Positions 1 through 5,651 of a DNA stretch of 10,267 nt are shown one piece after another. The DNA is from Magnetospira sp. (GTDB lineage: Bacteria; Pseudomonadota; Alphaproteobacteria; Rhodospirillales; Magnetospiraceae). The stretch is from contig JANQGL010000038.1 of the NCBI GenBank assembly GCA_028277325.1, positions 1-10,267 of the forward strand, given 5' to 3'. The notes under the pieces are model-generated. The model saw only the letters and a list, made by a program, of their open reading frames with translations. It made no database searches and had not been told where the DNA came from. Position 1 is the stretch's first letter. Each line of letters starts with the position of its first letter. The position numbers were made by a program, and so were the translations under genes.

Positions 1-30
1 ACCTTTTGTCGGCCCGGCGCCCCAGTCAAG

Positions 31-99
31 CATTTGTTTGTGCAGCGATTCACCAAACGAATGTCGACCTTCGCCCGAATCTTTCGTTTGGATCGCTGC
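31..99. repeat. Overlapping inverted repeats beyond the DUF2269-like gene
   Basis: The segment holds complementary arms that can pair in two exclusive ways. GCAGCGAT (42-49) plus CCAAACGAA (53-61) pairs with TTCGTTTGG (83-91) plus ATCGCTGC (92-99). This gives a 17-bp stem with a 3-nt bulge and a 21-nt loop. Alternatively CATTTGTTTG (31-40) pairs with CAAACGAATG (54-63), 10 bp with one G-U if read as plus-strand RNA. On the minus strand the long stem starts one base after the TAG of the membrane-protein gene at 101. No T-tract follows it, so it may be a factor-dependent terminator, an mRNA 3'-end stabiliser, or part of a plus-strand leader. The pairing is seen directly; the role is inferred. 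Confidence 0.5.
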
Positions 100-100
100 C

Positions 101-676
101 CTAGCCGCGCAGCCGGGCGGCGATCCGGGGCACCGTGACGGTCAGCAGGACGGTGGCGGCGAGGGCGATCGCGATCACGAGTCCGATGTCGGTCCAGGTG
201 GCCGGGCGCGCGGTGCCGCAGTAGACGATCACCGAGAACAGCGGCAGGTCCAGGAAATGGACCACTTGGTTGAGCCGGCTGCGGGCGTCGTCGCGCAGGT
301 CGTCGGTCAGCGGCGCGCCCGCCGCCAGGGCGGCGCGCGAGCGGCGCAGGGTGCGGCGGAACTGGATCCGGGTGACCGTGTTGCCCTCGATGAACTCGAA
401 CAGGAACAGGCTCCACATGCCGATCGTCCAGGGGGCCTCGAAAAATCCGAGACCCAGATCCAGCATCAGGGCGAGGCCGGTCAAGCCGACCAGCAGCGCC
501 CCGGGCACCGCGAGCGCGTCGTAGAACACCGCCGTGTAGCGCGCCGCCTCGGCGAAGGTCCGGAGATCGCGGGTGCGATAGGCCTCGAACTCGGTCACGA
601 AGACAGCCAGCAGGCCTCCGCCCAGCAGGACGAAGCCGAGGATGTGGGCGTATTTGAGAAGCGGATAGGGGTCCAC
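101..676 (-). CDS. DUF2269-like integral membrane protein
   Basis: A 191-residue multi-pass inner-membrane protein with no recognised enzymatic motif. Hydrophobic segments lie at about residues 10-28, 52-75, 82-99, 138-153 and 160-180. A charged, Arg-rich loop spans about 104-136. The first segment carries a YAHILG motif, like the His-containing first helix of DUF2269 and CopD-like membrane proteins. The start is GTG at 676 (GTG GAC CCC), chosen because a GGAG ribosome site lies 7 nt upstream. The gene follows another small membrane protein after 25 nt on the same strand, so the two are probably cotranscribed from the divergent promoter facing the MarR gene. The family's function is unknown; an electron-transfer or stress-related membrane role would be a guess. 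The family assignment rests on pattern recall and is moderate. Confidence 0.75.
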   Translation of the reverse strand: MDPYPLLKYAHILGFVLLGGGLLAVFVTEFEAYRTRDLRTFAEAARYTAVFYDALAVPGALLVGLTGLALMLDLGLGFFEAPWTIGMWSLFLFEFIEGNTVTRIQFRRTLRRSRAALAAGAPLTDDLRDDARSRLNQVVHFLDLPLFSVIVYCGTARPATWTDIGLVIAIALAATVLLTVTVPRIAARLRG

Positions 677-701
677 GGTGTCGCTCCGCTGGTTGGTGGG
701 G

Positions 702-1169
702 TCAGGCGCGGCGTTGGCGCAGGGTCAGGGCGACGACGACGAGAACCATCAGGAGGTTGGCGGCGCCGAACAGGCTTTCGCGCTGGCCCAGGTCGGCGAA
801 GGCGGCCGGCAGGTCGGCCGGGGCGGCGGCCCGCGCCGCCATCTCGGCCCGGACCGCGCCGATCGGTGCCAGGACCAGGGCCCCGTTGAGGATCACCAGG
901 GCGACCAGGCCGAGCTTGACCAACAGCCACCGCGGCAGGTTGCGCCACAGGCCGCGGGTCGCGACGAGGCCGATGCCGCTCGCCATCAGGACCGCCTGGC
1001 CGCCGAAGATCACGCTTTGGGTGATCAGATGCTGGGCCGCCAGGACGCCGGCGTAGCCGGCCATGTCGGCGTTCGGCTGAAACGCCGCGCCGAGCGCCAC
1101 GTGGCCGAACACGCTGCCCGCGAAAGCGGCGAAGGCGAACAGATGCAGATAGAGAAAAACGTCGCGCAT
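702..1169 (-). CDS. Small membrane protein, DUF2269-like
   Basis: A 155-residue protein with four predicted membrane helices, at about residues 5-28, 43-68, 78-103 and 128-150, and a short Arg-rich C-terminus. The opening YLHLFAFAAFAGS places a His in the first helix, resembling the YAHILG of the downstream gene. The two may be distant relatives or partners in one complex (inference). The ATG at 1169 has a GAGG site 5 nt upstream. It is the first gene of a probable two-gene operon transcribed away from the MarR gene. Its promoter region carries two AGCATGCT palindromes, so repression by the MarR protein is likely. I do not recognise a specific function; DUF2269 or a related uncharacterised membrane family is the best guess. 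Confidence 0.72.
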   Translation of the reverse strand: MRDVFLYLHLFAFAAFAGSVFGHVALGAAFQPNADMAGYAGVLAAQHLITQSVIFGGQAVLMASGIGLVATRGLWRNLPRWLLVKLGLVALVILNGALVLAPIGAVRAEMAARAAAPADLPAAFADLGQRESLFGAANLLMVLVVVALTLRQRRA

Positions 1170-1200
1170 GACAGCCTCGTTGCTCCCTGCCAGGATTAAA

Positions 1201-1234
1201 ATAGCATGCTATATATCATTGCACAGCATGCTAT
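1201..1234. promoter_or_regulatory. Tandem palindromic operators, probably for MarR protein
   Basis: Two copies of AGCATGCT lie at 1203-1210 and 1225-1232. Their centres are 22 bp apart, about two helical turns. The first extends to a perfect 12-bp palindrome, ATAGCATGCTAT (1201-1212). The second extends to a near-perfect one (1223-1234). They sit between the divergent membrane-protein operon and the MarR gene. MarR dimers typically bind such palindromes next to their own gene, so these are probably autoregulatory operators controlling both directions. The repeats are seen directly; protein binding is inferred. Confidence 0.75.
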
Positions 1235-1238
1235 ACAA
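1210..1238 (-). promoter_or_regulatory. Candidate sigma70-type promoter for the membrane operon
   Basis: On the minus strand TTGTAT (1238-1233) and TATATA (1215-1210) are separated by exactly 17 bp. The -35 overlaps the right palindrome and the -10 overlaps the left one, as expected for a promoter blocked by a bound repressor. The hexamers match consensus only partly (3/6 and 4/6), so the call rests mainly on spacing and context. Confidence 0.45.
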
Positions 1239-1246
1239 GTGCTAAT
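1219..1246 (+). promoter_or_regulatory. Candidate promoter for the MarR gene
   Basis: TTGCAC (1219-1224) and GCTAAT (1241-1246) are separated by 16 bp, with the right palindrome in the spacer. Transcription would then start at about 1253, next to the ATG at 1254. That would give a leaderless or nearly leaderless mRNA, consistent with the lack of a properly spaced Shine-Dalgarno site. Both hexamers are imperfect. Confidence 0.35.
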
Positions 1247-1253
1247 TGGCGGT

Positions 1254-1697
1254 ATGGCTTTCGACAAGACGACCTCGGCCGGCTACCTGGCCAACCACAT
1301 GGCGCGCCTGTTCGCGCACCGCCTGCAGGAGCGTGTCGGGCCGCTGGGTCTGGCGCCGGCGCAGTTCATGACCCTGCTCGAACTGTGGGTCGAGGACGGC
1401 CTGACCCAGCGCCAGTTGGTCGACCGCCTGGACGTGGAGCAGGCGACCATGGCCAACACCCTGGCGCGGATGGAACGCGACGGCCTGATCGTCCGCCGGC
1501 CGCACCCGACCGACGCCCGCAGCCGCCGGGTCTGCCTGACCGAGCGGGCCTGCGACCTGCGCGCGGCGGCGACGGCGGCCGCCCTGGCGATCAACCGGGA
1601 GGCCCTGGCCGGCCTGACCGAAGGCGAGCGGGAGGGGTTTCTCGCCACGATGCGCCGGGTGATCGGCAACCTGCGGGACGGCGGCGCCGGGGGATGA
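1254..1697 (+). CDS. MarR-family transcriptional regulator
   Basis: A 147-residue winged helix-turn-helix repressor. The helix-turn-helix occupies about residues 35-75, with LTQRQLVDRLDVEQATMANTL forming the positioning and recognition helices. The wing follows at 82-93, with the usual D-x-R (D87, R89) seen in MarR proteins. N- and C-terminal helices would form the dimer interface. I chose the ATG at 1254 over an in-frame ATG at 1206, because the latter lies inside the operator palindrome and adds 16 residues unlike the family. No good ribosome site precedes 1254. The protein probably represses itself and the divergent membrane-protein operon, released by an unknown ligand or oxidant. The only Cys residue near the wing (C94) could be redox-sensitive, but that is speculation. 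Confidence 0.9.
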   Translation: MAFDKTTSAGYLANHMARLFAHRLQERVGPLGLAPAQFMTLLELWVEDGLTQRQLVDRLDVEQATMANTLARMERDGLIVRRPHPTDARSRRVCLTERACDLRAAATAAALAINREALAGLTEGEREGFLATMRRVIGNLRDGGAGG

Positions 1698-1701
1698 GGG
1701 G

Positions 1702-1740
1702 CCTGCCTCGCCCGAGGACGACTCGTCGGGGCGAGGCAGG
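1702..1740. terminator. Strong hairpin between convergent genes
   Basis: CCTGCCTCGCCC (1702-1713) and GGGCGAGGCAGG (1729-1740) form a perfect 12-bp stem, extendable by two pairs after one bulged G. It lies five bases past the MarR stop and 20 bases past the end of the converging minus-strand gene, so it could serve both directions. Neither side has a T-tract. It may work with Rho or as a 3'-end protecting structure rather than as a classic intrinsic terminator. Confidence 0.55.
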
Positions 1741-1760
1741 AGGGCGTCTGCCGACAGGCG

Positions 1761-2381
1761 TCAGGCGACGCGGCGCCGCAGGCGGAGGCCGGCGATCAGG
1801 GCCGGCGCGATCAGCGCCGCGGCCGGCGGCAGCGGCACCTGGGACTCCAGGTAGCCCTGGTCGATCACCCCGCCGCCGTCGGCGTAGAGGCCGATGTCGT
1901 TGTCATACAGGTAGTAGTAGAAGTTGAGGCCGGCGAACTCCTGCTCACCCGCGTCGTTGGTTTCGAACAGCGAGTAGAAGTCGAAGCTCGTCATCGAATT
2001 GTCGCCGAAGACATAGCCGTTGGCATAGATGTCCACCGGCTCCCCGGACGGGATGTCCATGGTCGCGGTCATGTTGAAATAGTCGGTCCCCACGTCGTCC
2101 AGGTCGAACGCGAAGTAGCCCGGCGAGCCGGGGGATCCGAACGCGATCTCGAAGCTGCCAAGCGGCAGGATGTTGAGGCTCGGATAGGCGGACATGGTCA
2201 CCGGGCCGCTCATGCCGTCCGGAATGTCGGCGCTGAACGAACCGACGACTCCTTGGCCGATCATGCTGCCATAGGTGAACTGGCCGGCGAAGTGCCAGGT
2301 GTAGGTGGCGGCGCTGCCCGGGGCCTGGGTGGCGAGGGTCAGGCCGGCGGCCACGGCGGTGGCGGTAAGGATGCGTTTCAT
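1761..2381 (-). CDS. Exported VPLPA-CTERM (PEP-CTERM-type) protein
   Basis: A 206-residue secreted protein. The N-terminus (MKRILTATAVAAGLTLATQA...SAA) is a typical Sec signal peptide, probably cleaved near residue 25. The C-terminus, residues 182-206, has the three-part exosortase sorting signal: VPLP motif, hydrophobic helix, then RLRRR cluster. Proteins with such tails are processed by exosortases and are often linked to exopolysaccharide. The mature part is rich in Gly, Asp, Tyr and Phe (note YYYLYDND). It has no Lys, Arg or Cys, so it should be strongly acidic and beta-rich. I prefer the ATG at 2381 to an in-frame ATG at 2513, because GGAG lies 8 nt upstream and the signal peptide begins there. 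No exosortase gene is in the window. The protein's specific role is unknown. Confidence 0.82.
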   Translation of the reverse strand: MKRILTATAVAAGLTLATQAPGSAATYTWHFAGQFTYGSMIGQGVVGSFSADIPDGMSGPVTMSAYPSLNILPLGSFEIAFGSPGSPGYFAFDLDDVGTDYFNMTATMDIPSGEPVDIYANGYVFGDNSMTSFDFYSLFETNDAGEQEFAGLNFYYYLYDNDIGLYADGGGVIDQGYLESQVPLPPAAALIAPALIAGLRLRRRVA

Positions 2382-2592
2382 GGGTCGGTCTCCATAGACA
2401 TGTCTTCTCACAGATCCATGGATGGTCTTCCGGGGCGTTCGTTTCTGAACGATCTGTAAAAAGGAAAACCATCGGAACACGTCGAGATTTCCAAAAATTT
2501 CAAATCCCCACAATCCACCAATCGGCTAAATCGCCAAGACTCATGCTTTTGGAGGTGTATTAAATATACATTTTTCCGCCTCGAATAGTTGC

Positions 2593-2603
2593 GTGATTAT
2601 CAC
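2593..2603. promoter_or_regulatory. Operator-like palindrome overlapping an extended -10
   Basis: GTGATTATCAC is a perfect palindrome about its central T. Read on the minus strand the same bases contain TGTGATAAT, an extended -10 (TG-n-GATAAT, 5 of 6 in the hexamer) but without a good -35. It could drive the VPLPA-CTERM gene with a leader of about 200 nt. A repressor or activator binding the palindrome would then control the promoter. Both roles are inferred. Confidence 0.35.
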
Positions 2604-2606
2604 AAT

Positions 2607-2652
2607 GGGTAATATTTTCCTCTTTGATAGGCAAAATGTTCCCTGTTTTTTT
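2607..2652 (+). terminator. Plus-strand intrinsic terminator with T7 tract
   Basis: GGGTAATATTTT (2607-2618) pairs with AAAATGTTCCC (2633-2643): 11 pairs including one U-G, with one bulged T. An inner CCT/AGG pair set (2619-2621, 2629-2631) closes a 7-nt loop. TG and seven T residues (2646-2652) follow directly. The T-tract lies only on the plus strand, so it should stop plus-strand transcription. The nearest upstream plus-strand gene ends 900 bp earlier and has its own hairpin. The terminated RNA is therefore either noncoding or a leader of the acetyltransferase gene at 2779. Confidence 0.6.
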
Positions 2653-2720
2653 ATTTGAATCGTTCTTGGATCGCAAAGGGGAAAGGTCGTCAGTGACGGC
2701 GGTCACACCGGGCTTTCCCG

Positions 2721-2747
2721 ATGACAGGGTCCGGGCCCGCCTATAGG
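2721..2747 (+). promoter_or_regulatory. Weak candidate promoter for the acetyltransferase gene
   Basis: ATGACA (2721-2726, 5 of 6 to the -35 consensus) and TATAGG (2742-2747) precede the ATG at 2779. The 15-bp spacing is short for sigma70, so this is tentative. It lies downstream of the terminator, which would make the gene independent of any upstream RNA. Confidence 0.28.
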
Positions 2748-2778
2748 ATGGCTGCGACAACGGCGAGGCAGGGGCGGC

Positions 2779-3339
2779 ATGGACGACAACGCACCGCGGG
2801 ACGATGAACGGGCCCATTGGGACAAGGTTTCGGCCACCGATCCCGACTGGTCGCGCGAGCGCCGCCGCCGACTCTGGGACCCCGGGCCGGCGCTGATCGC
2901 CGCCATACGGGACTATCAGGCGCAGTCCGGCCGCCGGTCGCCGGTGGCCCGCCTCCGGCGGCGAATCGCCGTCCTCCGGCACCTGTTCTGGACCACGGTG
3001 ACGCAATGCGAAATCCCCTTGAACGGCCGCTTCGGGGGTGGCCTGTTGCTGCCGCACCCGAACGGAATCTTGATCCACCCGAAAGCCGAGTTGGGCCCGA
3101 ACTGTCTGGTCTTCCAACAAGTCACCATTGGGTTCGGGTCGCGCCCCGGGGCACCCCGGCTGGGCGGGCACGTGGACGTGGGGGCGGGGGCCAAGATCCT
3201 CGGCGGGGTGACGGTCGGCGACCACGCGCGGATCGGCGCCAACGCGGTGGTCGTCGACGACGTGCCGCCGCGCACCACCGCGGTCGGGGTGCCGGCCCGG
3301 GTGATAACCCGGCCGGTGGCCGGAACCGCCTCCGGCTGA
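2779..3339 (+). CDS. Serine acetyltransferase-like hexapeptide protein
   Basis: A 186-residue left-handed beta-helix acyltransferase of the CysE/LbH-SAT type, using acetyl-CoA. Residues 1-75 form a short helical N-terminus (WDPGPALIAAIRDYQ resembles the family). Residues 83-180 hold the hexapeptide repeats, ending with the usual AVVVDDVPPRTTAVGVPARV. H93 in LPHPNG aligns with the catalytic His of CysE (DHATG); the neighbouring Asp is Pro here. At 186 residues it is much shorter than classical CysE (about 270) and lacks its Ile-ending C-terminal tail. This short form resembles acetyltransferases found both as alternative serine acetyltransferases and in polysaccharide clusters, so cysteine synthesis versus glycan acetylation is undecided. 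An AGGGG site precedes the ATG. A GCCGGA/TCCGGC hairpin (3319-3336) abuts the stop. Confidence 0.83.
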   Translation: MDDNAPRDDERAHWDKVSATDPDWSRERRRRLWDPGPALIAAIRDYQAQSGRRSPVARLRRRIAVLRHLFWTTVTQCEIPLNGRFGGGLLLPHPNGILIHPKAELGPNCLVFQQVTIGFGSRPGAPRLGGHVDVGAGAKILGGVTVGDHARIGANAVVVDDVPPRTTAVGVPARVITRPVAGTASG

Positions 3340-3358
3340 CATCCGTCGACGCCGCATG

Positions 3359-3387
3359 TTGAGTACGGGGATCGCTTCGTCTACTCT
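3359..3387 (+). promoter_or_regulatory. Possible promoter upstream of parC
   Basis: TTGAGT (3359-3364) and TACTCT (3382-3387) are 17 bp apart and end about 40 bp before the parC ATG. The -10 matches consensus at only three positions. No terminator with a T-tract separates parC from the acetyltransferase gene, so read-through is also possible. Confidence 0.28.
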
Positions 3388-3428
3388 ATCTTGACTTCGC
3401 CCGTTCACCACAGGCAGGCATCGTCCCC

Positions 3429-5651
3429 ATGACCAGCGGCGCCCCGGCCGAGGACATCCGCGACACCCGGCTCGCCGACGCGCTCGGCGAGCGTTACCTG
3501 TCCTACGCCCTGTCGACCATCATGGCGCGCTCGCTGCCCGACGTGCGCGACGGCCTGAAGCCGGTCCACCGGCGGCTGCTCTACGCCATGCGGCAGTTGA
3601 AGCTGGACCCCAACACCGGGTTCAAGAAATGCGCCCGCATCGTCGGCGACGTGATGGGCAAGTACCATCCGCACGGCGACCAGGCGATCTACGACGCCAT
3701 GGTCCGCCTGGCCCAGGCGTTCGCGCAGCGCTATCCGCTGGTCGACGGGCAGGGCAACTTCGGCAACATCGACGGCGACAACGCGGCGGCCATGCGCTAC
3801 ACCGAGGCCCGCCTGACCGAGGTGGCGCTGGCCCTGCTCGACGGCATCGACGAGAACGCGGTCGACTTCCGCGCCACCTACGACGGCGAGGACGACGAAC
3901 CGGTGGTGTTGCCGGCCGCGTTCCCCAACCTGCTGGCCAACGGCGCCCAGGGCATCGCGGTCGGCATGGCGACCTCGATCCCGCCGCACAACGCGGGCGA
4001 ACTCTGCGACGCCCTGCTGCACCTGATCAGGCACCCCAACGCCACCCTGGACAAGCTGGTCGAGCTGGTGCCCGGCCCCGATTTCCCGACCGGCGGCGTG
4101 CTGGTGGAGGACCGGCGGGCGGTGATCGAGGCCTACCGCGGCGGACGCGGGGCGTTCCGCCTCAGGGCCCGCTGGACGGTCGAGAGGCTGCGCCTCGGGA
4201 TGTTCCAGATCGTGGTCACCGAGATTCCCTATCAGGTCCAGAAGGCGCGCCTGATCGAGAAGGTCGCCGAACTGATGGAGGCCCGCAAGCTGCCGTTCCT
4301 GGCCGACGTCCGCGACGAGTCGACCGAGGACGTGCGTCTGATCCTGGAGCCGCGCAACCGCAGCCTCGACCCCGAGGCGATGATGGAGCAGCTGTTCCGG
4401 CTGACCGACCTGGAAATCCGCTTCGGGCTCAACCTGAACGTCCTCGACGCCGACAGCACGCCGCGCGTGATGTCGCTGCGCGAGGCCCTGCAGGCCTATC
4501 TCGACCACCGCCACGTGGTGCTGGTGCGCCGCACCGGGCACCGCCTGGACAGGATCGCCCGCCGCCTGGAGATCCTCGAAGGCTATCTGGTCGCCTACCT
4601 GAACCTGGACGAGGTGATCCGCATCATCCGCGAGGAGGACGAGCCGAAGAAGGAGCTGATGCGCCGCTTCGGCCTGACCGACCTGCAGGCGGAGTCGATC
4701 CTCAACATGCGGCTGCGCCAGTTGCGCAAGCTCGAAGAGATCGAGATCCGCGGCGAGCACGCCGGGCTGACCGCCGAAAAGGCCGACCTGGAGGACCTGC
4801 TGGGCGACGAGGCGCGGTGCTGGCGGCGGATCGCCGAGCAGATTTCCGAAACCCGCGCCAGGTTCGGCAAGAAGACCGCCCTGGGCAGACGGCGCACCGA
4901 GATCGGCCCCCCGCCGAGCGCCGCCGTGGTACCCCTGGACTCGATGATCGAGCGCGAGCCGATGACCGTGCTGTGTTCGGACAAGGGCTGGATCCGCGCC
5001 CTCAAGGGGCACGTCGCCAGCGTGTCCGAGGTCAAGTACAAGGACGGCGACCGGGAGCGTTTCGTCCTGCGCTGCGAGACGGTCGACAAGCTGTTGATCT
5101 TCGCCACCAACGGCCGCTTCTACACGCTCGGCGTCGATCGCCTGCCGGGCGGCCGGGGGATGGGCGAGCCGGTGCGCCTGATGGTCGACCTGCCCAACGA
5201 GCACGACATCGCGGCGGTGCTGGTCCACCGGCCGGGGCGCGAACTGCTGATCGCCGCGTTCTCCGGGCGCGGGTTCCGGGTCGCCGAGGACGAGGTGGTG
5301 GCGCAGACCCGGGCCGGCAAGCAGGTGATGAGCCTGGGCAAGTACGACAGTGCCCGCATCTGCCGGCCGGTGGACGGGGACACGGTGGCGGTGATCGGCA
5401 AGAACCGCAAGCTCCTCGTGTTCGGGATCGACGAGATCCCGGTGATGACCCGGGGCCGTGGGGTGATTCTCCAGAAATACCGCGACGGCGGCATGTCCGA
5501 TCTCAAGATCTTCAACCGGGCCGACGGCCTGAGCTGGACCCTGGGCGAGCGGACCCGCACCGAGACTGATCTCACCGCCTGGATCGGCAGGCGGGCGCAG
5601 AGCGGTCGCCTGCCGCCGAACGGGTTCCCGAAGTCGAACCGCTTTGACTGA
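3429..5651 (+). CDS. parC: DNA topoisomerase IV subunit A (ParC)
   Basis: A 740-residue type IIA topoisomerase subunit that cleaves and rejoins DNA and, with ParE, decatenates replicated chromosomes in the cytoplasm. Near the N-terminus come LSYALSTIMARSLPDVRDGLKPVHRR, the quinolone-region GKYHPHGD (residues 77-84) and the catalytic pair R123-Y124 in AAAMRYTEARLT. A coiled-coil region with LNMRLRQLRKLEE follows, then a C-terminal beta-pinwheel of degraded repeats. The GyrA box QRRGGKG is absent and the length fits ParC rather than GyrA (usually over 850). Q85 and D89 occupy the positions of E. coli Ser80 and Glu84. The ATG at 3429 fits the family N-terminus, though the only ribosome-like site (AGGCAGG, 10 nt away) is weak. 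parE is not in the window. The stop overlaps the next gene by 8 nt. Confidence 0.96.
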   Translation: MTSGAPAEDIRDTRLADALGERYLSYALSTIMARSLPDVRDGLKPVHRRLLYAMRQLKLDPNTGFKKCARIVGDVMGKYHPHGDQAIYDAMVRLAQAFAQRYPLVDGQGNFGNIDGDNAAAMRYTEARLTEVALALLDGIDENAVDFRATYDGEDDEPVVLPAAFPNLLANGAQGIAVGMATSIPPHNAGELCDALLHLIRHPNATLDKLVELVPGPDFPTGGVLVEDRRAVIEAYRGGRGAFRLRARWTVERLRLGMFQIVVTEIPYQVQKARLIEKVAELMEARKLPFLADVRDESTEDVRLILEPRNRSLDPEAMMEQLFRLTDLEIRFGLNLNVLDADSTPRVMSLREALQAYLDHRHVVLVRRTGHRLDRIARRLEILEGYLVAYLNLDEVIRIIREEDEPKKELMRRFGLTDLQAESILNMRLRQLRKLEEIEIRGEHAGLTAEKADLEDLLGDEARCWRRIAEQISETRARFGKKTALGRRRTEIGPPPSAAVVPLDSMIEREPMTVLCSDKGWIRALKGHVASVSEVKYKDGDRERFVLRCETVDKLLIFATNGRFYTLGVDRLPGGRGMGEPVRLMVDLPNEHDIAAVLVHRPGRELLIAAFSGRGFRVAEDEVVAQTRAGKQVMSLGKYDSARICRPVDGDTVAVIGKNRKLLVFGIDEIPVMTRGRGVILQKYRDGGMSDLKIFNRADGLSWTLGERTRTETDLTAWIGRRAQSGRLPPNGFPKSNRFD

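Larger units (their letters stand above)
2382..2778. other. AT-rich intergenic region, about 400 bp
   Basis: This is the longest stretch without a gene, between two divergently transcribed genes. It is AT-rich compared with its neighbours: by hand count 2561-2660 is 31% GC. It contains perfect palindromes AGACATGTCT (2396-2405) and ATCCATGGAT (2414-2423). It also has a 7-bp inverted repeat ACAGATC/GATCTGT (2410-2416, 2451-2457), the operator-like GTGATTATCAC (2593-2603) and a plus-strand terminator (2607-2652). GTGAC/GTCAC (2693-2697, 2702-2706) lies nearer the acetyltransferase gene. I see no convincing small ORF with a ribosome site and no riboswitch class I can name. Confidence 0.6.

Noticed and set aside
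38..889. Long plus-strand reading frame of 283 codons
   Set aside because: It is antisense to two clear membrane-protein genes and reads as low-complexity Arg/Gly/Gln-rich sequence, typical of a GC-rich shadow frame.
1206..1253. Upstream ATG for the MarR gene
   Set aside because: It falls inside the operator palindrome, has no ribosome site and adds 16 residues unlike MarR N-termini.
2381..2513. N-terminal extension of the VPLPA-CTERM protein to an ATG at 2513
   Set aside because: The signal peptide and the GGAG site both place the start at 2381; the extension would bury the signal peptide behind 44 residues.
2460..2600. Known riboswitch aptamer (for example cyclic di-GMP) in the AT-rich gap
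   Set aside because: Small hairpins are present, but I could not match any conserved aptamer core, so only an unassigned RNA is proposed.
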